From Betaproteobacteria bacterium (GTDB taxonomy: Bacteria > Pseudomonadota > Gammaproteobacteria > Burkholderiales > Thiobacteraceae), in NCBI GenBank assembly GCA_025361165.1, contig JANYAU010000139.1, forward strand, positions 1 through 43,593: a stretch of DNA of 43,593 nt, in the 5' to 3' direction. The position numbers and the translations under genes are program-made. The notes beneath the pieces are model-generated. The model saw nothing but the letters and a program-made list of their open reading frames with translations, ran no database searches and was not told the DNA's origin. Below are positions 1-8,264 of this stretch, in pieces. Each line of letters starts with the position of its first letter. Position 1 is the first letter of the stretch.

Positions 1-359
1 GAGTATGGCCACACCATCAAACTCATGGCCCCGAAGTTCGTCACCCCCTACCGCATGAGCGGTAAACGCGGCAAGAACGATGCAGCAGATGCCGCCGCCA
101 TTGCTGAGGCCGTCACCCGGTCGCACATGCGCTTTGTCCCCATCAAAGAAAACACCAGCAAATCATCCTATGCCTACACCGCACCCGGCAAGGCTTCGTC
201 GCAGAGCGTACTGCAAGCTATAACCGTTTGCGCGGATTGATTGCCGAATTCGGCATCGTCTTGCCACAGAAAGTTACCGGTCTGCGCCAGAGCATCGGCA
301 AACATCTTGACGAGATACCCGGTTACGCCAAGCGCTGCATCGACGGCACAACAGCATAA
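1..359 (+). pseudogene. IS110-family transposase remnant, frameshifted and truncated
   Basis: This is a decayed fragment of a transposase of the IS110 (DEDD) family. Reading from base 1 in frame 1 gives a peptide with SGKRGKNDAADAAAIAEAV, typical of the N-terminal RNase H-like domain of IS110 enzymes. Around base 150 the homologous reading moves to frame 3, giving QQIILCLHRTRQGFVAERTA and then NRLRGLIAEFGIVLP, and it stops at the TAA at 357-359. One small indel near 145-156 therefore breaks the frame. The N-terminus lies off the window and the C-terminal transposase domain is absent. The ORF-track entries at 25 and 241 are pieces or shadows of this fragment. It cannot be active as it stands. 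No terminal repeats were seen. Confidence 0.82.
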
Positions 360-403
360 CCCAGGTACAATATCTGGCAACCTGACCACCCCAGCGAGCC
401 GCC

Positions 404-1531
404 ATGATCCTCATCCTGACACCCGATATTGACCCACAAGGCGCCGAGTACCAGCAACTCGTCGGTTTTCTCGATCAGTTACCTAAGATCCAATACCGCA
501 TGCATCACGAACAAGGCGTGAAGCAACGCCTGACCGAGGTGTATTTGATCGGCGACACGGCCGCACTCACACTCGATGACATGAAGAGCCTGCCGTGCGT
601 GGAGCGCGTGGTGCGCGTGTCGGAGGAATACCGTGTGTTGGGCCGGCACAAGGACGATACGCGCCCTTCCGATTTCGAATACAACGGCGTGACGTTTTCC
701 CAAGATCATCTGCACATTTTTGCCGGGCTGTGCGCGGTCGATACGCCCGAGCATGTGGAGCGCATGATGCAAGCGCTCCAAGCGCACGGCCAAGTTTGCA
801 CCCGCATGGGGGCGTATAAGCCACGCACTAGCCCGTACTCCTTCCAAGGCCATGGCAAAACCTGCCTACCCTATGTGTTCGAACTGGCGGGCAAATACGG
901 CATTAAAGTGATTGCGATGGAAATCACTCACGAATCGCACGTGGAAGAAATCCGCGACGCCTTACGCGCCACCGGCAACCCCACCGGCGTCATGCTGCAA
1001 ATCGGCACGCGCAATACGCAGAACTTCGAGCTGCTCAAAATCGTCGGCCGGCAGCAAGAGTTCCCGGTGCTGATCAAGCGCGGCTTCGGCATTACGCTCG
1101 ACGAATCGCTCAACGCCGCCGAATATTTGGCGAGTGAAGGCAATCGTAAAGTGGTGTTCGGCCTGCGCGGCATGAAAACCAATATGGGCGATCCGCACCG
1201 CAACTTCGTCGATTTCGCGCATGTGCCAGTGGTGAAGCGGCTCACCCGCATGCCGGTGTGCATCGATCCCTCGCACTCGGTCGGCACCCGCGCTACCGGG
1301 CCGGAGGGCATACTCGACATCATGCACGTGGTGGCGCAAGGCGTGATCGCCGGCGCGAATATGATTCTCATCGACTTCCACCCAGCACCTTCTAAGGCGT
1401 TAGTCGATGGCCCGCAGGCCTTGACCTTGGCCGAGCTGCCGCATTTTCTGGAAGACGTGGCGCTGGCGCGCGAGACCTACCTTAAACGCCAAGCGCTGGC
1501 GCAACGCTATGCACAGAAAGCCGCGTCATGA
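404..1531 (+). CDS. aroF: 3-deoxy-7-phosphoheptulonate synthase, class I-beta (AroF/Thermotoga type), divergent
   Basis: The enzyme condenses PEP and erythrose 4-phosphate to DAHP, the first step of the shikimate pathway in the cytosol. The 375-residue protein has an N-terminal ferredoxin-like/ACT-like region (about 1-70), which is the feedback-control domain in this subfamily, and a TIM barrel with KPRTSPYSFQG (about 139-149), LIKRGFGITLDE and DPSHSVGTR. From family knowledge the metal ligands are Cys, His, Glu and Asp. Here C110 (FAGLCAVD), H291 and D335 are visible, but the Glu position reads Asp (LIDFHP, D324). The usual ERG before the (I/M)(R/K)T stretch is LRG (254). It is therefore a divergent member, with function likely but substrate or regulation possibly altered. 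The gene starts at the ATG at 404 and overlaps the next gene by ATGA. Confidence 0.86.
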   Translation: MILILTPDIDPQGAEYQQLVGFLDQLPKIQYRMHHEQGVKQRLTEVYLIGDTAALTLDDMKSLPCVERVVRVSEEYRVLGRHKDDTRPSDFEYNGVTFSQDHLHIFAGLCAVDTPEHVERMMQALQAHGQVCTRMGAYKPRTSPYSFQGHGKTCLPYVFELAGKYGIKVIAMEITHESHVEEIRDALRATGNPTGVMLQIGTRNTQNFELLKIVGRQQEFPVLIKRGFGITLDESLNAAEYLASEGNRKVVFGLRGMKTNMGDPHRNFVDFAHVPVVKRLTRMPVCIDPSHSVGTRATGPEGILDIMHVVAQGVIAGANMILIDFHPAPSKALVDGPQALTLAELPHFLEDVALARETYLKRQALAQRYAQKAAS

Positions 1532-1953
1532 AAAAACCGCCCAAGCTCGCACTGCTCACCAAACACACCCTCACGCTGGAAGCGGCGCAACGCATCGCCG
1601 ATGCCGCAGAAAAATTCGCGCGTAAGAAAGATTGGAATGTGGTGGTTACCATCGTCGACGATGGAGGGCATCTGATTTATCTGGCGCGCATGGATGGCAC
1701 GCAGATCGGCAGCATCGAGGTCGCCCAGGCCAAAGCGCGCACCGCGCTCGCTTTCAAACGCCCCACGAAAATCTGGAGCGACGCCTTAACCAGCGGCCGC
1801 ACGCCGATTCTCGGCCTGCCCGGCGTCACGCCGGTGGAAGGCGGTCTGCCGCTTACGGTACAGGGAGAATTCGTCGGTGCGATTGGTGTTTCCGGCGTGA
1901 CTTCCGAGCAAGATGGCCAGATCGCGCAAGCCGGCGCGGCAGTGCTCGGCTAA
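1528..1953 (+). CDS. GlcG/HbpS family (DUF336) protein
   Basis: This is a small 141-residue protein of the GlcG/HbpS family (Pfam Haem_degrading, DUF336). Family members are cytosolic or exported alpha/beta proteins, some of which bind or degrade haem; others sit beside glycolate or diol catabolic genes with no settled role. Motifs typical of the family are TIVDDGGHLIYLARMDG (about 42-58), the AQAKARTALAF stretch, and the C-terminal GGLPLTVQGEFVGAIGVSG. No signal peptide is visible, so it should act in the cytosol. Its ATG overlaps the stop of the DAHP synthase gene (ATGA), so the two are very probably translationally coupled. A direct link to aromatic biosynthesis is not known. It is convergent with the ROK kinase gene, with only 7 bases between the stops. 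Confidence 0.85.
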   Translation: MKKPPKLALLTKHTLTLEAAQRIADAAEKFARKKDWNVVVTIVDDGGHLIYLARMDGTQIGSIEVAQAKARTALAFKRPTKIWSDALTSGRTPILGLPGVTPVEGGLPLTVQGEFVGAIGVSGVTSEQDGQIAQAGAAVLG

Positions 1954-1960
1954 ATTACCG

Positions 1961-2854
1961 CTACTCCCACAACCACGCCGCACCTCTCACCCCGCTCGAA
2001 TCGCCATGCCGGTTTTGCACTAGCCGCGTATCCACACGGTCGGAGAACACATACTTGCCCCATAACTTAGGGACATTCTGATACAGGCGTGTGCTATTCG
2101 ACATACCACCGCCGAGCACGATCACATCGGGATCGAGAATATTGATCACATGCGACAAGGCCCGTGCCAGGCGATCTTCGTATTCCAGCAGCGTTTGCTC
2201 GCAAGCGGCATCGCCTTGTGCCGCGCCTGCAATGATGCGCGGCGCATCCCACGTTTCCCCTGCGCGCTGTGCGTGGTACCGTGCTATCCCGGGGCCGGAG
2301 AGCCATGTCTCGATACACCCCGATTTACCGCAATAACAGACATCCCCCGGCAACTCATTGTGATTGGGCCAGGGCAGCGGGTTATGGCCCCACTCGCCGG
2401 CAATCGCGTTGGGGCCGGTGAGCGCGTGTCCATCGACCACGATGCTCGCACCAGTGCCGGTGCCGATAATCACACCGAACACCACACGCGCTCCGGCTGC
2501 CGCACCATCCATGGCTTCCGACAGCGCAAAACAATTGGCGTCGTTCTCGATCCGGATCGTGCGCCCCAGTAATTTTTCCAGATCATTCAAAATCGGCTGG
2601 CCATTCAAACAGACGGAGTTGGCGTTTTTCAGCAAACCCGTGGCGCGCGAAATAGCGCCCGGCGTGCCGATACCGACCGTGCCTTTGCGCCCCAGCAGGG
2701 CTTCGACCTCATGCACCAGGTCAGCCGTAGCTTGCAGCGTTGCCGCGTAATCGTGTTGCGGTGTCGCCACGCGGCGGCGTAGAAGCGCGTTGCCGGATTC
2801 ATCCAGCGCGATGATCTCGATTTTGGTGCCGCCGAGGTCAATACCGAGACGCAT
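1961..2854 (-). CDS. ROK family sugar kinase (Mak-like fructokinase)
   Basis: This is an ATP-dependent hexose kinase of the ROK family, 297 residues, the normal length. It shows the N-terminal phosphate-binding motif GIDLGGTKIE (4-13), the catalytic-Asp motif ENDANC, the second nucleotide loop VIIGTGTGASIV, and the ROK zinc site GEWGHNPLPW followed by CYCGKSGCIETW. The sequence follows E. coli Mak (manno(fructo)kinase) closely, for example KNANSVCLNGQP and AIAGEWGHNPLPW, so fructose or mannose is the best substrate guess. Other hexoses or N-acetylglucosamine cannot be excluded. It starts 4 bases after the nrdJ stop and is probably cotranscribed with it. A functional tie to ribonucleotide reduction is not obvious, so the adjacency may be incidental. 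Confidence 0.88.
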   Translation of the reverse strand: MRLGIDLGGTKIEIIALDESGNALLRRRVATPQHDYAATLQATADLVHEVEALLGRKGTVGIGTPGAISRATGLLKNANSVCLNGQPILNDLEKLLGRTIRIENDANCFALSEAMDGAAAGARVVFGVIIGTGTGASIVVDGHALTGPNAIAGEWGHNPLPWPNHNELPGDVCYCGKSGCIETWLSGPGIARYHAQRAGETWDAPRIIAGAAQGDAACEQTLLEYEDRLARALSHVINILDPDVIVLGGGMSNSTRLYQNVPKLWGKYVFSDRVDTRLVQNRHGDSSGVRGAAWLWE

Positions 2855-2858
2855 TCCG

Positions 2859-5153
2859 CTAGCGTCCCGGCGCAGTCGCCACCGAGCCTTCTTCCGGATC
2901 TAACTCGCACTGGCCCGCGACGCAGGCGAATTCTTTCGCGCCCATGGTCGTGTCTTCTTTCTCGTACACCACGATGTGGGAGAAATCCACGGTTGGGAAA
3001 TTTGCCACGCGTTTTCGGTATTCTTCCTCGCTGATTTCCTCATACGGCGCGAGTTCGTACACCGAGTTGGAAGCGGGCAAGAACGATAAGCCGCCGAGCA
3101 GATTCCAGTTGTCGTACAGCCAATGCGCGGTGCCGATCCACTCGTCTTCCGCCACGGAGATGGTGACCGAGGGATTGTGTTCGGTGTAGTTGAGCTTCAC
3201 TTGTTTCCAAAATTCCAACTGCTCGATGGCGTTGAGATCGGTGCGCGTGATACTGCCGGGCGGTGCCGCCACGGGAAACTCCAGCACGAAACTGGTGGCT
3301 GACGATTCCAATTGCCCGACCTCCGGGTGATAGGGAAATTTCTGTTCTTTCAACATCGCGAGCAGCGGATCTGTGGCGGAGATGCGGATACGGCGCAGAT
3401 AAAATTTCGCATAGCGCGGATGCATACCGGAGGCCGAGTCCACCAACTGCGACACCGTGCCCGAGGGCTTCACGCAGGTGATGGCGGTAGAAGCATTGAC
3501 GCCGAAGCGCGCGGCATAATCACGATTGATCGCAATCGCCTGCTCGCGCAATTGCCGCAACACCGCGGCTTCGCGCACCACGGTGCAATCCCATTGCCCG
3601 GTGATGGAAACACCGAGCAAGCGCTCTTCCTCGCAATTGCTTTTCCAGTCCGGGCCGATATACGGAAAATTGGTCAGCGTGGATTGATAGGTGCCGAGTA
3701 TCGTCGCCAGACGCATTTTATTTTGCAAGGTTTCAAGTGTATCGTCGGCGCGCGCCACGACTTCGGTGAGATTGCAAAACTGCTTCGAGCGCAAAATTAT
3801 TTCACCACAAGGATTGGTGCCGCAGCGCGGCCAATAGGGTTGAAAGGTTTTCCAGCGCCGCGCAGGCAGTTGCTCCGGCAGCCCGCCGCGATTAAACAAG
3901 CCGCGCTCGCCCGAGCCGCTTTTCGCCAGTGCCAGCCATTCATCGAGAAAATCCACCGCACGCGGCCGGCTCTCATACACCGCGGAATTATTCGCCATGG
4001 AACGCTGTGGGTTGTTGATGTAGAAATGCCCGCTCTTGGCTTGGCGCAACTCATTATCATCGAAATCGGAGAGCGAGATCAGCGCCGAGCGCCGCACGCC
4101 GCCCATTTCCACCACTTCGCCAATCTTGCAAATGATGTCGTGCACATCGAGATTAGCCAAGCGCTTGCCTTGATGCGCCAAAATTTTAGCGCGCGCGAAT
4201 TCCAGCAATGAGCGCAGCGGCGACGGCCCCGAACTGCGCCCACCCATGGTGTGGAGCCGCGCCCCGGCGGGTCGTACTTGAGCATAATCGAAACGCACAT
4301 CGCGTCCCTCGTACCAAGCGCCGAGCCCGGCTTTCAAGGCATCGCCCCAACCCTCTTTGCTGTCATCGACGACATGCGCCGGCAGCATGTGGCCACTTTG
4401 GCGTTTGATGATGGGCAGCAATTGCACGTTCTGGCTTTCCACCGAGAAACCCACTCCCACGCCGCACATCAGCAGGAACATGATCTCGGCAAAATCGTCG
4501 AGCTTGCTCGGCGCGATGAAGGAGCAGTTGTACGCGGCCACGCTATTGTTGCGCGCTGCCTTGCCCGCCGACCACATCAGCCGCATCGAGGGCATGATTT
4601 GCTGCGTGAGTATCGCCTCGCGAATCTCGGCATACTCGGCGGTATTCAACTTATCGCCGACTTTCTCGTGCATGAAATCGAGGTAACGATCCACGGTTTC
4701 GATCCAGGTTTCGCGCCGGCCTTCGTCCTCGATCCAGCGCGAATAAGTGCGGTAATACACGAACTCGGCGAGTGGATTGCGGAAATATTTTTTCGATTCG
4801 GCCGTGCGCGCTTTGACATGCGCCGGCACATCCTTGACCTTGTCCCGTATCTTCGCGCGCTCATGGCGATAGAGAATATAAGCCTTCGCGGTCTTGGGGA
4901 AATCGAGCAGGATCAGCGATTCTTCAACCAGATCCTGAATTTCCTCCACTTGCGGCACATGCCCGTTGGGTAAGCGCTGCGCCAGCGCCGCCAGCGCCGC
5001 ATCGGAAACGCGTTGCGGATCAATTTCAAAAATACCCTCGCCGCACGCCTCCATCGCGTGCCGCACCGCGTTGATAATGCGGCTTGGATCGAAGGGAACA
5101 ATGCGGCCGTCGCGTTTGCGAGCTTGGGTAAAAGGCGAAGCGAGTTGCGGCAT
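2859..5153 (-). CDS. nrdJ: Adenosylcobalamin-dependent ribonucleotide reductase (class II, NrdJ)
   Basis: The enzyme reduces ribonucleotides to deoxyribonucleotides using a coenzyme B12-derived thiyl radical, oxygen-independently. About 764 residues. An N-terminal ATP-cone (KRDGRIVPFDPSRI onward, about 1-100) suggests dATP/ATP activity control. The barrel holds the cysteine in AYNCSFIAP (near 210), NPCGEI with FCNLTEV (the likely radical Cys and its redox partner), and CVKPSGTVSQL. The tail has CVAGQC, a CX4C pair as in monomeric RTPR that shuttles electrons from thioredoxin. I chose the ATG at 5153 because GGAG lies 6 bases upstream; the ORF-track ATG at 5165 has no such site and would add MESG. 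No cobalamin riboswitch was recognised in the 5' region. Whether NDPs or NTPs are used cannot be read directly. Confidence 0.93.
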   Translation of the reverse strand: MPQLASPFTQARKRDGRIVPFDPSRIINAVRHAMEACGEGIFEIDPQRVSDAALAALAQRLPNGHVPQVEEIQDLVEESLILLDFPKTAKAYILYRHERAKIRDKVKDVPAHVKARTAESKKYFRNPLAEFVYYRTYSRWIEDEGRRETWIETVDRYLDFMHEKVGDKLNTAEYAEIREAILTQQIMPSMRLMWSAGKAARNNSVAAYNCSFIAPSKLDDFAEIMFLLMCGVGVGFSVESQNVQLLPIIKRQSGHMLPAHVVDDSKEGWGDALKAGLGAWYEGRDVRFDYAQVRPAGARLHTMGGRSSGPSPLRSLLEFARAKILAHQGKRLANLDVHDIICKIGEVVEMGGVRRSALISLSDFDDNELRQAKSGHFYINNPQRSMANNSAVYESRPRAVDFLDEWLALAKSGSGERGLFNRGGLPEQLPARRWKTFQPYWPRCGTNPCGEIILRSKQFCNLTEVVARADDTLETLQNKMRLATILGTYQSTLTNFPYIGPDWKSNCEEERLLGVSITGQWDCTVVREAAVLRQLREQAIAINRDYAARFGVNASTAITCVKPSGTVSQLVDSASGMHPRYAKFYLRRIRISATDPLLAMLKEQKFPYHPEVGQLESSATSFVLEFPVAAPPGSITRTDLNAIEQLEFWKQVKLNYTEHNPSVTISVAEDEWIGTAHWLYDNWNLLGGLSFLPASNSVYELAPYEEISEEEYRKRVANFPTVDFSHIVVYEKEDTTMGAKEFACVAGQCELDPEEGSVATAPGR

Positions 5154-5219
5154 GCCGGACTCCATGGCGGGGGAATTGAATGTCTTTGAATCGTACCTGA
5201 ATAAAGCCCGTCATGTGCA

Positions 5220-5229
5220 CCCTATAGGG
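5220..5229. promoter_or_regulatory. 10-bp perfect palindrome upstream of nrdJ
   Basis: CCCTATAGGG is a perfect palindrome about 67 bases upstream of the nrdJ start and downstream of the LysR gene. It could be an operator, for example an NrdR-type box, but it does not match the longer NrdR consensus well and no second copy at the expected helical spacing was seen. The rest of 5154-5351 shows no clear terminator, riboswitch or gene. Confidence 0.25.
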
Positions 5230-5351
5230 ATCAGTTTATTGCACTTTCACACCGCCTAAAACCGACGGCTTTTTACATCCCAGGCTAAGTTCTCTTCCTT
5301 GATCTCAACGAAGTTGAACGATGTCAAAACTTGGGCTCACTATTTCTTCCA

Positions 5352-6266
5352 TTATTTCTTTTTCTTCAATTTCGTATTTATTTTGGACAGTGCCGGCATC
5401 ATCAATGCCACTTCTCCCGCTGCATCGGCGACTATCGCGAGAAGCATCTGGTCCAATTTCTCACGCCATTGAAGACCGATGATCCTTGCCACAGTCAGAC
5501 CCGACACCGTTACTGCAAGCAAGTCGTCCGGCACGAGGCTTTTCGGCGCCAGGGTAATGCTTTTCCCGCTTCGAATCAGCCGGAATGCCAAATCTTCGCG
5601 TTCAGCGCGAGCTGTCACACGCAAAGTCACCCCCGCCGCCCTTAGCTGCGCGCGCCCAACGACATCCAACTCACAGCGCGAACGGTGTACAAACGGGTAG
5701 CTTTCAAGATCATGAATCGTAATGTGGCCGCGCATCTGAGCAAAGGGGTGCTTTGGCGCGACAACGGCGACTAAAGGTTCACGCCAAAGCACCCGAGCGT
5801 TGGGGGTAAGATCGTTAACGTTAATCCAGGCGATGTCTACTCGTTCCTGCGCGAGCCACTTGGCCACACGATCCGCGGACCCTTCCCAAAGATCTACCTG
5901 CACGTTCGGTTCCCGCTTCCCAAGCACCTGGAACAATTTGACAATCGCTTCCTGCGGCAGCGTATCGAGAACACCTATCCGAACGCGGCGCAGCTCATCT
6001 GTCTCGCCCAGAAAATCTGCACGCGCAGCATCGCATTGCCTAAGAATATCGATCGCATTCCGATAGAACCGCCGCCCTGCGGGGGTAAGACGAAGCGGCC
6101 GGTTGGCCTGGGCGGAGCGGTCGAAGACAGGTCGGCCAAGTTCTTGTTCTAGCGCCTTAAGGCCGGCCGAAATCGACGGTTGCGACAAATGCAGTCGCTC
6201 GGCGGCCTTGATCACGCCGCCGTAATCCACCACGGCTGTCAGGAAGCGGAGATGTTGAATTTTCAT
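5352..6266 (-). CDS. LysR family transcriptional regulator
   Basis: This is a 304-residue LysR-type regulator of normal family length. The N-terminal winged helix-turn-helix (about 1-60) reads MKIQHLRFLTAVVDYGG then AAERLHLSQPSISAGLKALEQELG, the classic LysR signature. The rest is the periplasmic-binding-protein-like effector domain (about 90-295), with the unusual charged tail INTKLKKKK. It is divergent from the PaaI-type thioesterase gene, separated by a 167-base AT-rich region, so that gene is the likely target along with autoregulation. The effector is unknown. The start ATG at 6266 is supported by AGGA ten bases upstream and by the correct N-terminal alignment. It could equally regulate distant genes. 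Confidence 0.92.
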   Translation of the reverse strand: MKIQHLRFLTAVVDYGGVIKAAERLHLSQPSISAGLKALEQELGRPVFDRSAQANRPLRLTPAGRRFYRNAIDILRQCDAARADFLGETDELRRVRIGVLDTLPQEAIVKLFQVLGKREPNVQVDLWEGSADRVAKWLAQERVDIAWINVNDLTPNARVLWREPLVAVVAPKHPFAQMRGHITIHDLESYPFVHRSRCELDVVGRAQLRAAGVTLRVTARAEREDLAFRLIRSGKSITLAPKSLVPDDLLAVTVSGLTVARIIGLQWREKLDQMLLAIVADAAGEVALMMPALSKINTKLKKKK

Positions 6267-6285
6267 AATAGATAAATCCTATTAT

Positions 6286-6297
6286 TTATTATAATAA
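6286..6297. promoter_or_regulatory. Candidate operator in the LysR/thioesterase divergent region
   Basis: TTATTATAATAA is a perfect 12-base palindrome 20 bases upstream of the lysR start, inside a very AT-rich stretch (6264-6315) that contrasts with the GC-rich surroundings. A position overlapping the lysR promoter fits autoregulation. AT-rich palindromes arise easily by chance, so confidence is low. Confidence 0.3.
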
Positions 6298-6433
6298 TAA
6301 TCCATTTTAACTTTATTCCGTATACCAGTAAATTGGCTACCTGAATAATTGGTCTGGCGGAGCAATAACATGCGCCTGTTTAAATGTCTGGAAAGAAAAC
6401 TCTCCGTCATTATCAAAGCGGCTTGGAGGCTGC

Positions 6434-6910
6434 ATGAGTAGCAAACTGCCCACACTCGAATTTCTCAAGCGCCAACTCGACGGCAGCCTTCCCACAGGTG
6501 CAACCACAGAAATGCGATATCCAACGGCGATTTCAAACACGCTGGGATTTCGCATTACTGAAATCGATGTGGGCTACGCAAAAGTTGAACTGGATGCGAA
6601 CGCGGATATCCACGGGAATCAACAAGGCACTGTGCATGGCGGAATGCTCTGTGAATTGGCCGATGCCGCTATTGGAACAGCGCATTCAACAGCGATCTTA
6701 GAAGGCGAAACATTCACCAGCATTGATCTTAAAATCAGCTTCTTTCGACCCGTGTGGAAGTCGGTACTTACGGCCACCGCAAAACAAATTCAACGCGGGA
6801 AAACCATCACACATTATCAATGTGAAATCACCCGAGACGACGGCAAGGCGGTTGCGTTGGCGATGAGTACGGTGATGACCCTCAGAGGGAATGCCGCGAA
6901 CGGACGATGA
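6434..6910 (+). CDS. PaaI family hotdog-fold thioesterase
   Basis: This 158-residue protein has the PaaI/YdiI-type hotdog fold, which hydrolyses acyl- or aryl-CoA thioesters in the cytosol. The key motif is HGNQQGTVHGGMLCELADAA (about 55-74), where the HGG-containing turn and the following acidic helix residue form the active site. It is followed by the typical strands SIDLKISFFRPVW and LTATAKQIQRGKTITHYQCEI. The N-terminal 35 residues are a non-canonical extension. The start ATG is preceded by GGAGG at suitable spacing. It lies divergent from the LysR gene, which probably controls it. The substrate cannot be read from sequence; phenylacetate genes are not nearby, so a general housekeeping thioesterase is as likely. 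Confidence 0.88.
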   Translation: MSSKLPTLEFLKRQLDGSLPTGATTEMRYPTAISNTLGFRITEIDVGYAKVELDANADIHGNQQGTVHGGMLCELADAAIGTAHSTAILEGETFTSIDLKISFFRPVWKSVLTATAKQIQRGKTITHYQCEITRDDGKAVALAMSTVMTLRGNAANGR

Positions 6911-6959
6911 AGAAGAGGTTTGGTCGGCTCTAATCAGATACGACGGGGGTTACAAATCA

Positions 6960-8264
6960 TTACAAGCGCCCACTCAATTTGATATCCAAATAGCGATTCA
7001 CCAGCGCTACCGGCAACTGCGCCGGTTCCACATCCAGCATCATCACGCCGTAATGCTTTAAGGCTTCATGCGCCAGCCGCCGCTGTTCCAGATAAATATC
7101 GGTCGCCGCCAGGCGCAGCGCGTCGTTGAAATTCTGCACCGGTTGTTCCGCCACTTGGTTTAGCGCTGCTTCCTGCAGGCTTGCCAACACCACCAGATGC
7201 TGTTGTCGCAAAAGCGCAATTGCGGGGCGCAATTCTTCCGCATCTTCGTCGCGGAGGTTGGTAACCAGCACGACCAGCGAACGCTTTTTAAGGCGCGTGA
7301 TCAAATCGGTGGCGGCGCGCGCATAGTCGGGCGAGTGTGTGCTGGGCTGCAAGTCGTATATGCTATTCAGCACGGCATTGATCGCGGGCGCCCCTTTGCG
7401 CGGCGGCAGGAAGCGCTCCGGGCCAGCGAAGGCGAAGAAGCCCACGCCATCGCCTTGGCGCAACGCCACATAAGACAACAACAGCACCGCATTCAAGACA
7501 TGATCGAAGTGTGACAACTCGTCATCCTTCGCCAGCATGCGCCGCCCGCAATCGATCAAGAACACCACTTGCTGGTCGCGTTCGTCTTGGTATTCGCGCG
7601 AGATGAGCCGCTTTAAGCGCGAGGTGGCTTTCCAATCGATTTGGCGCAGCGCATCACCGGCGCGATATTCGCGCAGTTGATGAAACGCCAGCCCTTCGCC
7701 GCGCCGCCGGTGTTTCTTAATGCCGAGTTGGCTCAAACGATTGTCGGTGGCGAACAAAGCATACTTCGCCACCTCGGCGAAGTTCGGATACACCTTCACC
7801 GCCTGCGCTGCGCCAATAAAGCGGCTGCGCTGCCATAATCTGAGTGGAGAATCCAATAGCACTTGCACTTGCCCGAAAGTGTGGTCGCCGCGTTCGATTG
7901 GGCGCACCCGATAGCTCAGTTCGGCAAATCCCCCGCCCGTGATGCGGATGCGTTGCGGCAAGCCTTCAATCTCGCTCTGTAGCGGGTAGTGATCGAACAC
8001 CGCCATACGCAAAGTACGCCGGCCCGGGTTGTTAAGGCGGAGTTGCACCTGGCTCCATACACCCACCGGCAAGCTGCCCAAGACGCGGCGCGTGGCGCTG
8101 AGTTTGGGCGCGCTGATAAGCCAAGCGAGATCGAACAACATCAGTCCGGCAAGCAGCGTTCCGATAATCCACCACGCCGGCACGAGCGCAGGCCACACCG
8201 CGGCCGCGATGCCAAAAATAAACCAGCCGCAAGCAGCGGCGAGTAGCGGGCGCGCCGGTCTCAC
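6960..8264 (-). CDS. DUF58 domain protein (VWA-like), MoxR partner
   Basis: This 434-residue protein is the usual partner of MoxR-type AAA+ ATPases. Two membrane helices lie near the N-terminus (about 5-45: LLAAACGWFIFG and WWIIGTLLAGLMLF). The DUF58 signature follows in the middle: YRAGDALRQIDWKATSRLKRLISREYQDERDQQVVFLIDCGRRM. The von Willebrand A-like metal site is degenerate, DCGRR instead of DxSxS. The ORF track starts at 8498, but its N-terminus is an Arg-rich shadow of moxR. I chose the GTG at 8264, whose GTGA overlaps the moxR stop. It is the last gene of the seven-gene operon. Its role is inferred only: a substrate or adaptor for MoxR at the inner membrane. Confidence 0.87.
   Translation of the reverse strand: MRPARPLLAAACGWFIFGIAAAVWPALVPAWWIIGTLLAGLMLFDLAWLISAPKLSATRRVLGSLPVGVWSQVQLRLNNPGRRTLRMAVFDHYPLQSEIEGLPQRIRITGGGFAELSYRVRPIERGDHTFGQVQVLLDSPLRLWQRSRFIGAAQAVKVYPNFAEVAKYALFATDNRLSQLGIKKHRRRGEGLAFHQLREYRAGDALRQIDWKATSRLKRLISREYQDERDQQVVFLIDCGRRMLAKDDELSHFDHVLNAVLLLSYVALRQGDGVGFFAFAGPERFLPPRKGAPAINAVLNSIYDLQPSTHSPDYARAATDLITRLKKRSLVVLVTNLRDEDAEELRPAIALLRQQHLVVLASLQEAALNQVAEQPVQNFNDALRLAATDIYLEQRRLAHEALKHYGVMMLDVEPAQLPVALVNRYLDIKLSGRL

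Noticed and set aside
3312-4211. 299-residue plus-strand ORF inside nrdJ
   Set aside because: It is an antisense shadow of a clearly functional gene.
5258-5275. Hairpin AAAACCGACGGCTTTT as lysR terminator
   Set aside because: The arms would leave a one-base loop and contain a mismatch, so it cannot fold as a normal terminator.
5166-5351. Possible cobalamin riboswitch upstream of nrdJ
   Set aside because: The stretch is short and lacks a B12-box-like sequence or the multi-stem layout; none could be recognised.
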